DNA from: SYFY01 sp031385325
Lineage (GTDB): Bacteria; Pseudomonadota; Gammaproteobacteria; Pseudomonadales; Azotimanducaceae
Reading direction: 5' to 3'
Assembly (NCBI GenBank): GCA_031385325.1
Contig: JANNBJ010000041.1
Coordinates: forward strand, 1-31,759
Length of the DNA: 31,759 nucleotides
A program made the translations under genes and the position numbers. The first letter of the stretch is position 1, and every line of letters begins with the position of its first letter. The notes beneath the pieces are model-generated. The model ran no database searches, was not told where the DNA came from, and worked only from the letters and a program-made list of their open reading frames with translations. Positions 1 to 8,692 of the stretch are shown one piece after another.

Positions 1-1
1 C

Positions 2-508
2 TACACCAAGGCGGAGTATGACTCGTCGTACCTGCTGAGCTTTGACAATGATCCAAACCTGCCGAAGCCGATTTACGACAATCCGCTGACTCCAGCAACC
101 GCTCAGTTTGATCGTCCAGATCTGTTTATCTTCGACCTGAAGGGCGAGCCTTTGAAGCGGATTCCAGAGCACAAGGCGACGCTGTTTGGCAACTATCTGA
201 TAGGCACTTCCTTCGGCAGCTTCACCTTCAGTGGGGTCTATGCCTACACCGGCAAGCAGTACGATGCGGGTCGCGAGATCAAGCTCTACGAAGTACCGGA
301 TCGCTTCCAGGTCAACCTGGGTGTCACCTTCAACGACCTGGCCGGGAAGTACACGATCCGGGCGTTTGTCGATAACGTCACCAACGAGTTGTCGCCACGC
401 GGTATCGCCCAGGCGGATGACGGTTCGACCAACAACTGGCGGACGACTGCGAGTCACATCTATCCCCGATTCTGGGGTGTGGATGCGACCTATCGTTTCG
501 GGCTTTAA
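2..508 (+). CDS. TonB-dependent receptor, C-terminal fragment
   Basis: This is the 3' end of an outer-membrane TonB-dependent receptor; the plug domain and most of the barrel lie outside the window. The open frame runs from base 2 without a start and stops at 508, giving about 168 residues. They show alternating amphipathic strands typical of the last barrel strands, for example the stretch around GSFTFSGVYAYTGKQYD, a strand pair with FVDNVTNEL, and the terminal strand GVDATYRFGL. The motif YTIRAFVDNVTN is very like the 'nvtNltd' strand near the C-terminus of these receptors. The last residue is Leu, whereas Phe or Trp is usual. The substrate cannot be told from this part. A strong terminator follows at once. 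The family assignment is fairly secure; any specific function is not. Confidence 0.8.
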   Translation, partial: YTKAEYDSSYLLSFDNDPNLPKPIYDNPLTPATAQFDRPDLFIFDLKGEPLKRIPEHKATLFGNYLIGTSFGSFTFSGVYAYTGKQYDAGREIKLYEVPDRFQVNLGVTFNDLAGKYTIRAFVDNVTNELSPRGIAQADDGSTNNWRTTASHIYPRFWGVDATYRFGL

Positions 509-537
509 CAGGGCAGCGATCGATAGAGACTGAGACT

Positions 538-575
538 ACGGGGTGGACCGGCTTTGGCCGCCACCCCGTTTTTTT
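538..575 (+). terminator. Rho-independent terminator after the TonB receptor
   Basis: A nine-base stem (538-546 with 561-569, ACGGGGTGG/CCACCCCGT) continues into an inner four-base stem (549-552 with 557-560) around a TTTG loop, with a two-base bulge at 547-548. It is followed by a run of seven T at 569-575. It lies 30 bases after the receptor stop and should end that transcript, isolating the downstream gene. Confidence 0.9.
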
Positions 576-638
576 GTCTGCCGACAGGCGATGAGCGAAT
601 CAGAATCATTCGCCTGACGCACAACGAGGACCTGGATC

Positions 639-1436
639 GTGCGAGCCAATTCATCTGCAACGCATAGAAACAGTGGTGCTGTTTGCGTTCTGTTGTTAGT
701 CTTTCTGCTGTTGAACGGTGGACCGTCAACTGCGGCCGTTGATCCTGCTGCCGTAGTGGCGGCGCTGGATCGCAGTGGCGATGGCAAAGTCGAACTCGCC
801 GAGTACCAGGCCTATCAGACCGCGGTTTTCAATACCCGAGATGCCGACAGCAATTCGATGCTTGCTTTCCCGGAATTCGAAGCCACCTTGAGCAGCGCAG
901 CGCGAACCAATGCGCGTGCGTCTTTCGATGGTTTCGACACAGATCGTGATGCCGCGCTTTCCCCAGGCGAATACGCGGCCTATCAGGAGCTGGTGTTCAC
1001 CCGCTTCATCGATGCGAATCAGGATGGTTTTATCAGTGTCGAAGAACTGGCGGCGCTCACTGGCGCATCAGGTTCAGGTGGATCGAAGGCAGACGCGGCT
1101 GGCACTGCGTCTGGACCGATGGCGCTGGATCGCAACAACGACGGCGGAGTGGATCTCAAGGAATTCAGTGCCTACCAGTCCCGTCGATATGCGGGCCTCG
1201 ACCTCGACCAGAGCGGGTCGCTGAGCTTCATTGAATTCAAGAAGTCGCTCGACGAGCGGGCGGCCCGCAACGCCCGTGCATCATTTGACGGGTTTGACTT
1301 CAACAAGAACCGGCGGCTGTCAGACCGGGAGTTCCTCACCTACCACTCCTTCGTCTTCCAGAAGTTTCTCGACCAGGACGGCAGTGGTGGTGTGACAGCC
1401 GCGGAGTGGACGGCGTTGGCGGATCGCAACAAGTAG
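639..1436 (+). CDS. Secreted EF-hand calcium-binding protein with eight loops
   Basis: The product is 265 residues with an N-terminal signal peptide: a basic stretch, a hydrophobic core around residues 14-26, and likely cleavage after the STAA near residue 33. It is therefore probably periplasmic or exported. The GTG start at 639 is supported by GAGGA at 626-630, eight bases upstream. Eight 12-residue EF-hand-like loops start at Asp44, 68, 100, 125, 164, 188, 220 and 245, and all have Glu at position 12. Loops 1, 4 and 5 (for example DRSGDGKVELAE) are near consensus; loops 2, 3 and 7 have substituted ligands or lack the central Gly and may bind weakly. The four-loop set repeats at an exact 120-residue offset. 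Proteins of this kind buffer or sense Ca2+, but the partner here is unknown. The gene stands alone between a terminator and an export operon. Confidence 0.85.
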   Translation: MRANSSATHRNSGAVCVLLLVFLLLNGGPSTAAVDPAAVVAALDRSGDGKVELAEYQAYQTAVFNTRDADSNSMLAFPEFEATLSSAARTNARASFDGFDTDRDAALSPGEYAAYQELVFTRFIDANQDGFISVEELAALTGASGSGGSKADAAGTASGPMALDRNNDGGVDLKEFSAYQSRRYAGLDLDQSGSLSFIEFKKSLDERAARNARASFDGFDFNKNRRLSDREFLTYHSFVFQKFLDQDGSGGVTAAEWTALADRNK

Positions 1437-1624
1437 CACTGGCGATGAAAACTCAACGTTGCCCGGGATTGTCGTCGCAGGTGGCATGACAAGGGCACGC
1501 GTCTGTCCGGCTTTCCCCGATTCCGTCGGATCACAGATGACAAGCCAACTCGGACAACGATAGCATCCGTGGTCATGCTGTCATCCGGACAGCAAACAAA
1601 ACCAGGACCATTGCCACCCACGCC

Positions 1625-2905
1625 ATGACTGACCAGGCGAATGATGCTGCCCAGACTCGCGAGATGCTCGGCAAGCTTCGCATCGATCGAAATACTCCGC
1701 CAGAACGAAGCAGACCGCCGTGGATTGCGCCGACCGTTGGGTTCGTGGTGATCGCCGCACTTGCAGCAGGTGTCTGGTCGTTCATGCACAGGCAGGCCGT
1801 GCCGATGGCCGTTGCAACCGTCGTCGTCGAAGCACCCGACAGCGCGAACAACGGTGGTATCGGCAACAGCGTGCTCGATGCATCCGGCTATGTGATCGCC
1901 AGACGCCAGGCGACGGTATCCGCAAAAATCACCGGCAAGGTCATTGAAGTGCTGATCGAAGAAGGCATGCAGGTGGAAGAAGGTCAGGTACTCGCCCGAC
2001 TGGATGACAGCATTCCGCGTGGCGAATACGAACTGTCCGAAGCCCGGCTGGAGGCGGCGCAGGCCAGCCTTCAGGAACTCGATACCCAGTTGCAGCAGGC
2101 CCGACTCGATGAAAGACGGGCTGCAGATCTGGTGGACAGAGAACTGGTATCTGCTGCGGAAGGGGATCGAACCCGACTTCTGCGCGAGGGTGTCGAAGCA
2201 CGGCTTGAGCGCACGCGGGCTGACATTCGTGTCAGCAAGTCAGCCTTGGCGTTACAACAACGAATGCTCGATGATCTAATCATCCGCGCGCCTTTCCGCG
2301 GTGTCATCGTTGCCAAGGCAGCTCAACCCGGCGAGATGATTTCACCGATCTCGGCGGGCGGTGGTTTTACCCGCACCGGCATCGGCACCATCGTCGACAT
2401 GGATTCCCTGGAAGTTGAAGTCGACGTCAACGAGGCCTACATCAATCGGGTCCGGCCGGAGCAGCCGGTCACGGTGGTGCTGAACGCCTACCCGCAACTG
2501 CAGATCAGAGGTCGTGTCATCGCCATCATCCCTACGGCCGATCGTAACAAGGCAACGGTGCGAGTGCGCATCGGCTTCGTCGAACGTGATGAGCGTGTGC
2601 TGCCTGACATGGGTGTCAAGGTGAGCTTTCTCGAAAGCGCCGCATCGGTACCGGCCGCGGACGCCGATACGGCCATGTTGTTGCCACGTCTGGAAACGGC
2701 TGGCCTGCGTGGCAGTGGAGCAGATCGTTATGTATTCGTGGTGACGCCGGACCACACGCTGGAACAGCGGGGCGTTCGTGTTGGCGATGTTGTTGGCTCG
2801 CAAACGCGGATTGTGTCAGGGCTGGTGGCGGGAGAGCGAGTCCTGCTTGGCGCTCGCGATGGTAGCGCGGTGGCCTTCACTGCCGGCATGCTGGTAGCAC
2901 CCTGA
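1625..2905 (+). CDS. Periplasmic adaptor subunit of an ABC export system (HlyD/MacA-like)
   Basis: This 426-residue protein would bridge an inner-membrane ABC exporter to an outer-membrane channel. A single N-terminal membrane segment lies at about residues 32-52 (VGFVVIAALAAGVWSF). A lipoyl-like half motif follows (VSAKITGKVIEVLIEEGMQV), then a Glu/Arg/Gln-rich coiled-coil hairpin at about residues 135-215. The second lipoyl half (FRGVIVAKAAQPGEMI) and beta-barrel strands (VDVNEAYINRVRPEQPV) come next, and a membrane-proximal domain ends the protein. This order is standard for the MFP family. No good ribosome site precedes ATG 1625; the nearest purine run is about 17 bases away, so the start is reasonable but not proven. 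It is the first gene of a four-gene operon with the ATPase and two permeases. The substrate is unknown. Confidence 0.9.
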   Translation: MTDQANDAAQTREMLGKLRIDRNTPPERSRPPWIAPTVGFVVIAALAAGVWSFMHRQAVPMAVATVVVEAPDSANNGGIGNSVLDASGYVIARRQATVSAKITGKVIEVLIEEGMQVEEGQVLARLDDSIPRGEYELSEARLEAAQASLQELDTQLQQARLDERRAADLVDRELVSAAEGDRTRLLREGVEARLERTRADIRVSKSALALQQRMLDDLIIRAPFRGVIVAKAAQPGEMISPISAGGGFTRTGIGTIVDMDSLEVEVDVNEAYINRVRPEQPVTVVLNAYPQLQIRGRVIAIIPTADRNKATVRVRIGFVERDERVLPDMGVKVSFLESAASVPAADADTAMLLPRLETAGLRGSGADRYVFVVTPDHTLEQRGVRVGDVVGSQTRIVSGLVAGERVLLGARDGSAVAFTAGMLVAP

Positions 2906-2966
2906 GGGCAACACGCCAGATGGCGGAAAAGAGTCCTGCCAAGTCGGGATATGAGAGGAGAGACCG

Positions 2967-3653
2967 ATGAGCGAGAGCCTGGTTCGGGTCGAGAAGGTCA
3001 GCAAGTCCTACACCCGAGGCAAAGAGAAGATCGAGGTCTTGCGTGAACTCAGCATGAATGTTCCGAAAGGCGACTTTCTCGCACTGATGGGGCCGTCCGG
3101 TTCTGGCAAGACCACGCTGCTCAACCTGCTGGGTGGCCTGGATCATCCGACCACCGGCAGCATCACTATTGGTGGCGAGCGTATTGACTCGCTTTCGGAA
3201 CGAGATCTCGCGCGGTGGCGGGCCGGTCACGTCGGCTTCGTGTTCCAGTTCTATAACCTGTTGCCTGTACTGAGCGCCCAGCGTAACGTCGAGCTGCCAT
3301 TGCTGCTGACAAAACTGTCCAGCCGCGCACGAGCCGAACACGCAGCAACCGCGCTTGAAATCGTTGGTTTGCGAGATCGGGCCAAACACAAACCCAACGA
3401 ACTCTCCGGTGGCCAGCAACAACGGGTTGCGATCGCCAGGGCGCTGGTGTCCGACCCCATGCTGTTGGTGTGTGATGAACCCACTGGCGATCTTGACCGC
3501 GCCACCGCCGATGAAATACTGCATCTGCTGCAGCTGCTGAATCGGGAGCACGGCAAGACCGTCATCATGGTGACCCACGATCCCAAGGCGGCGGAGTTCG
3601 CGCAGCACGTTGTGCATCTGGACAAGGGTGTACTGGTGGAATCGCTGACATGA
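2967..3653 (+). CDS. ABC transporter ATP-binding protein (MacB/LolD type)
   Basis: This 228-residue ATPase would power the export system encoded by its neighbours. It has Walker A GPSGSGKTT near residue 42, a Q-loop (VFQFYNLLPVL), the signature LSGGQQQRVAIARAL, Walker B LLVCDEPTGDLD and the H-loop VTHDPKAAEF. The 'GDLD' after Walker B and the FQFYNLLP loop are typical of the LolD/MacB/FtsE subfamily, which pairs with FtsX-fold permeases and matches the next two genes. The start at 2967 has a clear GAGAGGAG at 2953-2960. Its stop overlaps the permease start by four bases (ATGA), so the two are translationally coupled. Confidence 0.95.
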   Translation: MSESLVRVEKVSKSYTRGKEKIEVLRELSMNVPKGDFLALMGPSGSGKTTLLNLLGGLDHPTTGSITIGGERIDSLSERDLARWRAGHVGFVFQFYNLLPVLSAQRNVELPLLLTKLSSRARAEHAATALEIVGLRDRAKHKPNELSGGQQQRVAIARALVSDPMLLVCDEPTGDLDRATADEILHLLQLLNREHGKTVIMVTHDPKAAEFAQHVVHLDKGVLVESLT

Positions 3654-4807
3654 AATATCTCGGCTTGCTCTGGGCTGGTTTGTTCAGGCGCCGTACGCGC
3701 ACCGTGTTGACGCTCGCCTCCATCGCCATTGCCTTTCTGCTGTTCGCCTTGTTGCGATCAATCATCGACGGATTTCTCGGCGGTGTGCAGCTGGTTGGGG
3801 CCGATCGACTGATCGTCTCGCCCCGTTATTCGATCGTTGATCCGCTGCCGCTCAGTTATCAGCAGCGCATCCAGTCGGCGCCCGGTGTGGTCGATGCAAC
3901 GATGGCGAACTGGTTTGGTGGCAGATACCAGGACCCGCGAAACTTCTTTCCCAAGCATCCGGTTGATCCACGTGCTTACTTCAACATGTATTCCGAGCTG
4001 ATCATTTCGCCTGAACAACTGGAGGCCTTTGCAAATACGCGCAGCGGGACGGTCGTACCACGATCGCTGGCTGAAAGATTCGGCTGGAAGATCGGCGATC
4101 GCATTCCGATTGAAGCCGACATCTGGCCCAAGCCCGGTGGTGACCGGTTGTGGGAGTTTGATGTCGTGGGCATCTACGATGGTCCGCCGGACGAAGCGCC
4201 ACCGGACACCATGCTCATCAATTTTGCCTATTTCGATGAAGCCCGGGAATTTTCCAAGGGGACGGTGGGTTGGTTCATCGTACGTGTCGCCGATCCCAAC
4301 GCGGCTGGCGATGTGGCTCGATCCATCGATGCGTTGTTCGCCAATTCGGCCAACGAAACAAGAACCTCCACGGAAGCCGAGTTCCAGGCCGCCTTTCTCA
4401 AGCAGGTGGGGGATATCGGGCTGATCATGAGCGGTATTCTGGGTGCCGTGTTCTTCACGATTCTGCTGCTCACCGGCAACACCATGGCGCAGGCGTTTCG
4501 TGAGCGTATTCCGGAAGTGGCGGTGCTGAAGACACTGGGGTTCAGCAACTTTTCCGTACTCGGCCTGATGCTGGGAGAAGCCATCCTGCTGTCGCTGGTT
4601 GCTGCATTGATTGGCATGGGAATCGCGGTGCTGATAGCTCCCGGCATCGCCAAGGCCATCGGCAATATTCTGCCCAATTTCAGCATCGCACCGCAGACGC
4701 TGCTTGGCGGGGTTGGACTTGCAGTACTGCTGGGAATCGTCACCGGCATATTCCCTGCGTTGCAAGGCATGCGCCTGACCATCGTCGAAGCGCTGCGGCG
4801 AAACTAG
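3650..4807 (+). CDS. ABC transporter permease (FtsX/MacB fold), first
   Basis: This is a 385-residue inner-membrane permease. One transmembrane helix lies near the N-terminus (residues 17-38, ending before IIDGFLGG). A large periplasmic domain follows at about 40-250, then three C-terminal helices (around GDIGLIMSGILGAVFFTILLL, LMLGEAILLSLVAALIGMGI and LAVLLGIVTGIFPALQ). This is the FtsX/MacB topology without a fused ATPase. The cytoplasmic loop FRERIPEVAVLKTLGFS matches the conserved coupling segment of this family. It overlaps the ATPase by four bases and is followed nine bases later by a second permease, suggesting a heterodimeric transmembrane core. The substrate cannot be predicted. Confidence 0.9.
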   Translation: MKYLGLLWAGLFRRRTRTVLTLASIAIAFLLFALLRSIIDGFLGGVQLVGADRLIVSPRYSIVDPLPLSYQQRIQSAPGVVDATMANWFGGRYQDPRNFFPKHPVDPRAYFNMYSELIISPEQLEAFANTRSGTVVPRSLAERFGWKIGDRIPIEADIWPKPGGDRLWEFDVVGIYDGPPDEAPPDTMLINFAYFDEAREFSKGTVGWFIVRVADPNAAGDVARSIDALFANSANETRTSTEAEFQAAFLKQVGDIGLIMSGILGAVFFTILLLTGNTMAQAFRERIPEVAVLKTLGFSNFSVLGLMLGEAILLSLVAALIGMGIAVLIAPGIAKAIGNILPNFSIAPQTLLGGVGLAVLLGIVTGIFPALQGMRLTIVEALRRN

Positions 4808-4816
4808 GAAATCGTC

Positions 4817-6004
4817 ATGAACGTATTGCGCCAGATCTTTGCAATCACGCTCATGAACCTGCGCACGCTGCCGCAGCGATGGTCTTCTTCGCTGGTCATC
4901 GTCGTTGGCGTTGCTGGTGTGGTTGCGGTGTTGGTCGCCTTGTTGTCCATGGCGCAAGGGTTTGCCAGTACTTTGCAAAGGACCGGCAAGGCTGATCGAG
5001 TCATCGTCTTGAGAGGGGGCTCCAATGGTGAGCTGTCCTCCGGGATGTCCGTTTCCCAGGCCAACATCGTTGCGGGTTTTCCCGGCATCGCACAACTGGA
5101 TGGACAAGCGTTGCTCAGTCCGGAGCTGTACCTGATCGCCGACGTGCCGAAGCGGGCAACCGGATCGCCAGCCAATCTCACGCTGCGTGGTGTCACGCCG
5201 ATTGGCGTGAAGTTGCGATCCGAGCTGCGTATTACCGAAGGTCGGATGTTTGAACCCGGCAAAGCCGAGCTTATCGCCGGACGTGGCGCTGCGAATCAAT
5301 TTGCAGGGCTCGATCTTGGCGCCGAGATCAAACTGCGCGACGCACGCATGAAAGTGGTCGGCATTTTCACTGCAGATGGCGGTGGCCATGAATCCGAACT
5401 CTGGATGGACCTGCCAGTGGTTCAGGATCTGTTTCGTGGTCCGGGTGTGTTGTCTTCCCTGCGGGTGCAGTTGCAGTCCGCATCGGCCTATCCTGCATTT
5501 GCCGCAGCCGTGAAGGATGACAAGCGGCTCGATATGGATGCGACCGATGAGCCCACTTACTTTGCCCGCCAGTCGGAAAGTCTGAGCAAGCTCATCCAGG
5601 GATTCGGCTATGCCGTGGCAGTCATCATGGGCATAGGTGCGATGTTTGCTGCACTCAACACCATGTATTCCGCGGTATCCGCGCGGACCCGTGAGATTGC
5701 AACGCTGCGAGCCATCGGCTTCGGTGGTACGCCAGTGGTTGTCTCCGTCATCGTCGAATCCATGACGCTTGCACTGTTGGGTGGATTGTTGGGAGGTGTC
5801 ATCGCCTGGCTGATGTTCAACGGCGCGACCGTCTCGACCCTCAACAATGCCTCGTTCAGCCAGGTGGCGTTTGATTTTGCAGTGTCGCAAGAGTTGATTA
5901 CCCGCGGGATTCTGCTCGCCCTGGCACTCGGTCTGGTAGGTGGTCTGCTGCCCGCATGGCGAGCGGCAAGGTTGCCGGTGACAGTGGCGTTACGAGGCGA
6001 GTAG
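4817..6004 (+). CDS. ABC transporter permease (FtsX/MacB fold), second
   Basis: This 395-residue permease has the same layout as the preceding one. Its first helix is at about residues 25-50 (LVIVVGVAGVVAVLVALLS), with a periplasmic domain to about residue 255. Three C-terminal helices follow, with the conserved loop SARTREIATLRAIGFGG between the first two of them. It probably pairs with the upstream permease around one ATPase dimer. AGGAA at 4806-4810 lies six bases before the ATG. It is the last gene of the export operon; no obvious terminator hairpin was seen before the next gene at 6183. Confidence 0.9.
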   Translation: MNVLRQIFAITLMNLRTLPQRWSSSLVIVVGVAGVVAVLVALLSMAQGFASTLQRTGKADRVIVLRGGSNGELSSGMSVSQANIVAGFPGIAQLDGQALLSPELYLIADVPKRATGSPANLTLRGVTPIGVKLRSELRITEGRMFEPGKAELIAGRGAANQFAGLDLGAEIKLRDARMKVVGIFTADGGGHESELWMDLPVVQDLFRGPGVLSSLRVQLQSASAYPAFAAAVKDDKRLDMDATDEPTYFARQSESLSKLIQGFGYAVAVIMGIGAMFAALNTMYSAVSARTREIATLRAIGFGGTPVVVSVIVESMTLALLGGLLGGVIAWLMFNGATVSTLNNASFSQVAFDFAVSQELITRGILLALALGLVGGLLPAWRAARLPVTVALRGE

Positions 6005-6182
6005 TGTTTATGCATCGGTGCGGTTGAAGTTGGAGCCGGGCAGGTACGCCCGCAAGTCTTTCGTGTTGGCACCGAAGTACCGGTTGTCGTAAGGTCAGTC
6101 TTCATCACTTGCCTTGGTTTGCAGTTCGCGGTGATCGCTTCTTGTACAGCTTCTTTGTTGATGGACGCCAGACGGGATTTGC

Positions 6183-6857
6183 ATGAAATCGGGTAAACCG
6201 TTCCTTCTTCTTACTGCCTACTACTTGTTTGTGGGCGTAGTTGCTGTCGGTCTCGTCTATGCCTTTCCAGTGCTCTCGCAATATCTGCCGCTAGGTGGCA
6301 TCGACACGCTTCAGTCTGGCATGGGTGAGTTCATGACAGGCAAGGTCACGCCGATTCAATGGGAGCCGGTGGAAAAATCCATTCGACTGGTGATTGCGCT
6401 TGTTGCCGTACTGGTGTTGATGGAGCCGGTGGCGTGGATCTACATGGGCGCACGTCGTCGCCGCGGTCGGGAACAATCGTTTGTACTGACGATCCTGTTG
6501 TTACCGGTTGTCGTTGCCGGAATCGTCATGATTGTCCAGAACTCACTGGCACTGGCGTTCAGCCTGGCAGGCATCGTTGCAGGAGTCCGCTTCCGGCTCA
6601 CGCTGGATGATTCTCTGGATGCGATCTACATCTTCGTGGCCATAGGCGCAGGTCTTGCTGCAGGCATCGAAGCACTTGAACTGACCATCGTGATTTCGGT
6701 GATGTTCAACTATCTGGTCCTCCTGTTCTGGGAATTCGACTACGGTGAAGAAGTCTCGGTCAACCGCTGGTTCACACGGGAGTGGATGAGTCAGGACCCA
6801 GCGGATGATGGACCGGAACGCCCCCCTGCGATGTCACGCAACGACGATGATGCTTAG
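6183..6857 (+). CDS. DUF4956-like integral membrane protein
   Basis: This 224-residue protein has about five hydrophobic segments: residues 8-30, 63-84, 98-117, then two around AIYIFVAIGAGLAAGIEALE and LTIVISVMFNYLVLLF. The stretch NSLALAFSLAGIVAGVRFRL followed by DDSLDAIYIFVAIGAGLAAG closely resembles the signature region of DUF4956 proteins (the '..AFSLVG...IRFRT..KD..D.AFIFLAI..GLA.G' pattern, recalled rather than searched). Members of that family often occur with CotH-like proteins and VTC-type polyphosphate polymerases, but their activity is not established. The C-terminus is acidic and cytoplasmic-looking. It overlaps the next gene slightly and is probably co-transcribed with it. The ribosome site is weak. 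Confidence 0.7.
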   Translation: MKSGKPFLLLTAYYLFVGVVAVGLVYAFPVLSQYLPLGGIDTLQSGMGEFMTGKVTPIQWEPVEKSIRLVIALVAVLVLMEPVAWIYMGARRRRGREQSFVLTILLLPVVVAGIVMIVQNSLALAFSLAGIVAGVRFRLTLDDSLDAIYIFVAIGAGLAAGIEALELTIVISVMFNYLVLLFWEFDYGEEVSVNRWFTREWMSQDPADDGPERPPAMSRNDDDA

Positions 6858-7650
6858 GGTTCTAATAGTCCTGACTCTGCTTGGCACGACTGCGTGTGGT
6901 GACGTGTCAACATCTACGGTGGACACGTCGCCGCAGCAGCGACTGCAATTGCCAGCAGCATTGCGAGAAGTGTCAGGCCTTGCTACGTTGAGTCGAAACG
7001 AACTGCTGACTGTCACCGATGAAGTTGCCACGGTGTACTCAATCAACTTCGAGACCGGTGCGGTAAAGGAGCTGTTTTCCCTGGGTGAGCCGGTGATCAA
7101 GGCTGATTTCGAAGGGATCACTCTCGCTGGCAACGATGTGTGGCTGGTGACCAGTCAAGGTGTTCTGTATCGAGCCATCGATGGCGTGAAGGGGCGGCCG
7201 GACACGGCTTTCGAGGTCTTTTCCACCGGACTCAAGAACAGGTGCGAAGTTGAAGGGCTGGCGTTTGATACGACGCAGTTCCTGCTTGTCTGCAAGGAGA
7301 ATTTCGGCAAGAAGGACCGGGACAAACTGATGATCTATGCGTGGTCGCCTGGCGACTCCGAAGCCAGGGAGTTTATCGCCGTTCCTTTCGATGAACTTGG
7401 CCCGATTCGAAAACTCAGTCCTTCCGGAATATCGGTTGAAGGGGACACAATTCACATCGTTGCCGCACGGCAGAGTGCCTTGCTGGTGATTGACCGAGCA
7501 GGCCATCTGCTGAGAACGATGACCCTCAGGGACCATGCTCAGGCCGAGGGCGTCACGGTGTTGCCGGATGGGTCCATGGTTATTGCCGACGAAGGCAAGA
7601 TCGGAGGTGGGGTGATTTCACGTTATAGACCGGTCAGCGACAACGATTGA
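6847..7650 (+). CDS. Putative lipoprotein, SdiA-regulated/phytase-like beta-propeller
   Basis: With the ATG at 6847 the product is 267 residues and begins with a lipoprotein-like signal, a hydrophobic core followed by LLGTTAC, with Cys near residue 16 as the likely lipidated residue. An in-frame ATG at 6805 would add 14 hydrophilic residues ahead of the signal and is less likely. The body shows repeated propeller-like blades: LREVSGLATLSRNELLTVTD, DFEGITLAGNDVWLVTSQG, EVEGLAFDTTQFLLVCKE, SPSGISVEGDTIHIVAAR and QAEGVTVLPDGSMVIADEG. The recurring 'E-G-(I/L/V)' blades resemble SdiA-regulated and esterase-like phytase families. That is a fold resemblance only; no catalytic site was identified. 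Its start lies within the end of the DUF4956 gene, and its 3' end overlaps the convergent gene by 17 bases. Confidence 0.65.
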   Translation: MMLRVLIVLTLLGTTACGDVSTSTVDTSPQQRLQLPAALREVSGLATLSRNELLTVTDEVATVYSINFETGAVKELFSLGEPVIKADFEGITLAGNDVWLVTSQGVLYRAIDGVKGRPDTAFEVFSTGLKNRCEVEGLAFDTTQFLLVCKENFGKKDRDKLMIYAWSPGDSEAREFIAVPFDELGPIRKLSPSGISVEGDTIHIVAARQSALLVIDRAGHLLRTMTLRDHAQAEGVTVLPDGSMVIADEGKIGGGVISRYRPVSDND

Positions 7651-8692
7651 CGACGTTCTTCGTGAAGCGACCGTCGTCGCTGAGGATCTCGAAGCCCTTG
7701 GACAAGAAGGGAATCAGCCGCGATTTCATCCGTGCGCTCAACAACGGATCGGCATCGAACAGTTCGAGCACCTGGGTTTGTGATGCCAGGATTCGGGTTC
7801 GAACGTCCGTCAGCGAGGCGTTGCCTTCGCAATAACCCATGTAAAAACGGTCGGTTACTTTTTTGATCCTGAGATTGGCGGCCGGCACTGCGTACTTCGC
7901 ATTGATCGCGCCAGAAGAATCGAAGTCATAGATGAGCGGGGTGTAGCTTCCCGGGGTCCGCGCGGACAGGAGCTTTGCATTGTGGCAGCACTCATCTCCC
8001 GGAGGGGCGGTGGTGAACGAGTAATCGGGATTGGCGACCACGAACTGGAAGAGATCAAGCAGCGTAGCCGCAGGCAGATCCAGTTCGCTGATCTTGATGC
8101 CGGGTTTGTCGGCAACTTCACGTCCGTTGCGTTTGGCGAGTCGGCCTTTCCGCTCCACAAAAAACGCGCCTTCAGCACGATCTTTCATCTTGCCGTCGGT
8201 GTCGATATACGTAGCGTCGACCCACCGCACCTCAAAGCTGAGGGGCGTCAATACGTTCAGCGCCTTGTAGATCAGATACTCCGCGCGCAGGTAGTCCGCA
8301 TACTGCGTGCCTGAGCGACACTGGACGACGAGTTTGAGATGGCTCTGATGTTCGAACACGGTCCCGGTGGTGGCCCGCTTGTCGAAATCCAGCCGTAGCG
8401 GAGGGCTGGTGCAGACCATTTTGTTCAGGCGGTTATTGCCCCGGAGTGTGAGTTCGACAGGAAACGTGTTGCCTTCGCTGAGAACTGTTCCTGGGTAAAC
8501 CGCTGACTTGTCTCGTTCAGATTTTGCCTTGGACAGGGGTGCGCTCAGAGTGATGGCGAGAGCGGAGCCGGCGGCAAACAGCGGATCAGTGCTCTGATGT
8601 GAGGGTTTTCCTGACGCCGCAAACGCCTGCATGCCGGACAACAACAAGACACCGGCAACAAGAGTGCCTGCAAATAATCTACGAACTGACAT
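7634..8692 (-). CDS. Conserved-looking secreted protein of unknown function
   Basis: The product is 352 residues from the ATG at 8690-8692. This start is chosen because a perfect GGAGG (complement of 8702-8706) lies nine bases upstream and the protein then opens with a clean signal peptide (basic MSVRR, hydrophobic core, cleavage near AFAA). The mature part has six cysteines and segments such as TLRGNNRLNKMVCTSPPLRL, HLKLVVQC, LRAEYLIYKAL, PLIYDFDSSGAIN and RFYMGYCEGN. From memory these resemble an uncharacterised family seen in several Gram-negative phyla, with a distant feel of CotH-type kinases; no kinase motif could be confirmed. It is the third gene of the operon with the metallophosphatase and PPK1, and it overlaps the PPK1 stop by 14 bases, so the two are coupled. 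A role at the cell surface linked to phosphate or polyphosphate is inference. Confidence 0.7.
   Translation of the reverse strand: MSVRRLFAGTLVAGVLLLSGMQAFAASGKPSHQSTDPLFAAGSALAITLSAPLSKAKSERDKSAVYPGTVLSEGNTFPVELTLRGNNRLNKMVCTSPPLRLDFDKRATTGTVFEHQSHLKLVVQCRSGTQYADYLRAEYLIYKALNVLTPLSFEVRWVDATYIDTDGKMKDRAEGAFFVERKGRLAKRNGREVADKPGIKISELDLPAATLLDLFQFVVANPDYSFTTAPPGDECCHNAKLLSARTPGSYTPLIYDFDSSGAINAKYAVPAANLRIKKVTDRFYMGYCEGNASLTDVRTRILASQTQVLELFDADPLLSARMKSRLIPFLSKGFEILSDDGRFTKNVVNRCR

Noticed and set aside
3758..5890. A 710-codon open frame on the minus strand across both ABC permease genes
   Set aside because: The plus strand encodes two clear membrane permeases in the same place. The antisense product is rich in His, Gln and Arg with no domain, as expected from the complement of hydrophobic codons.
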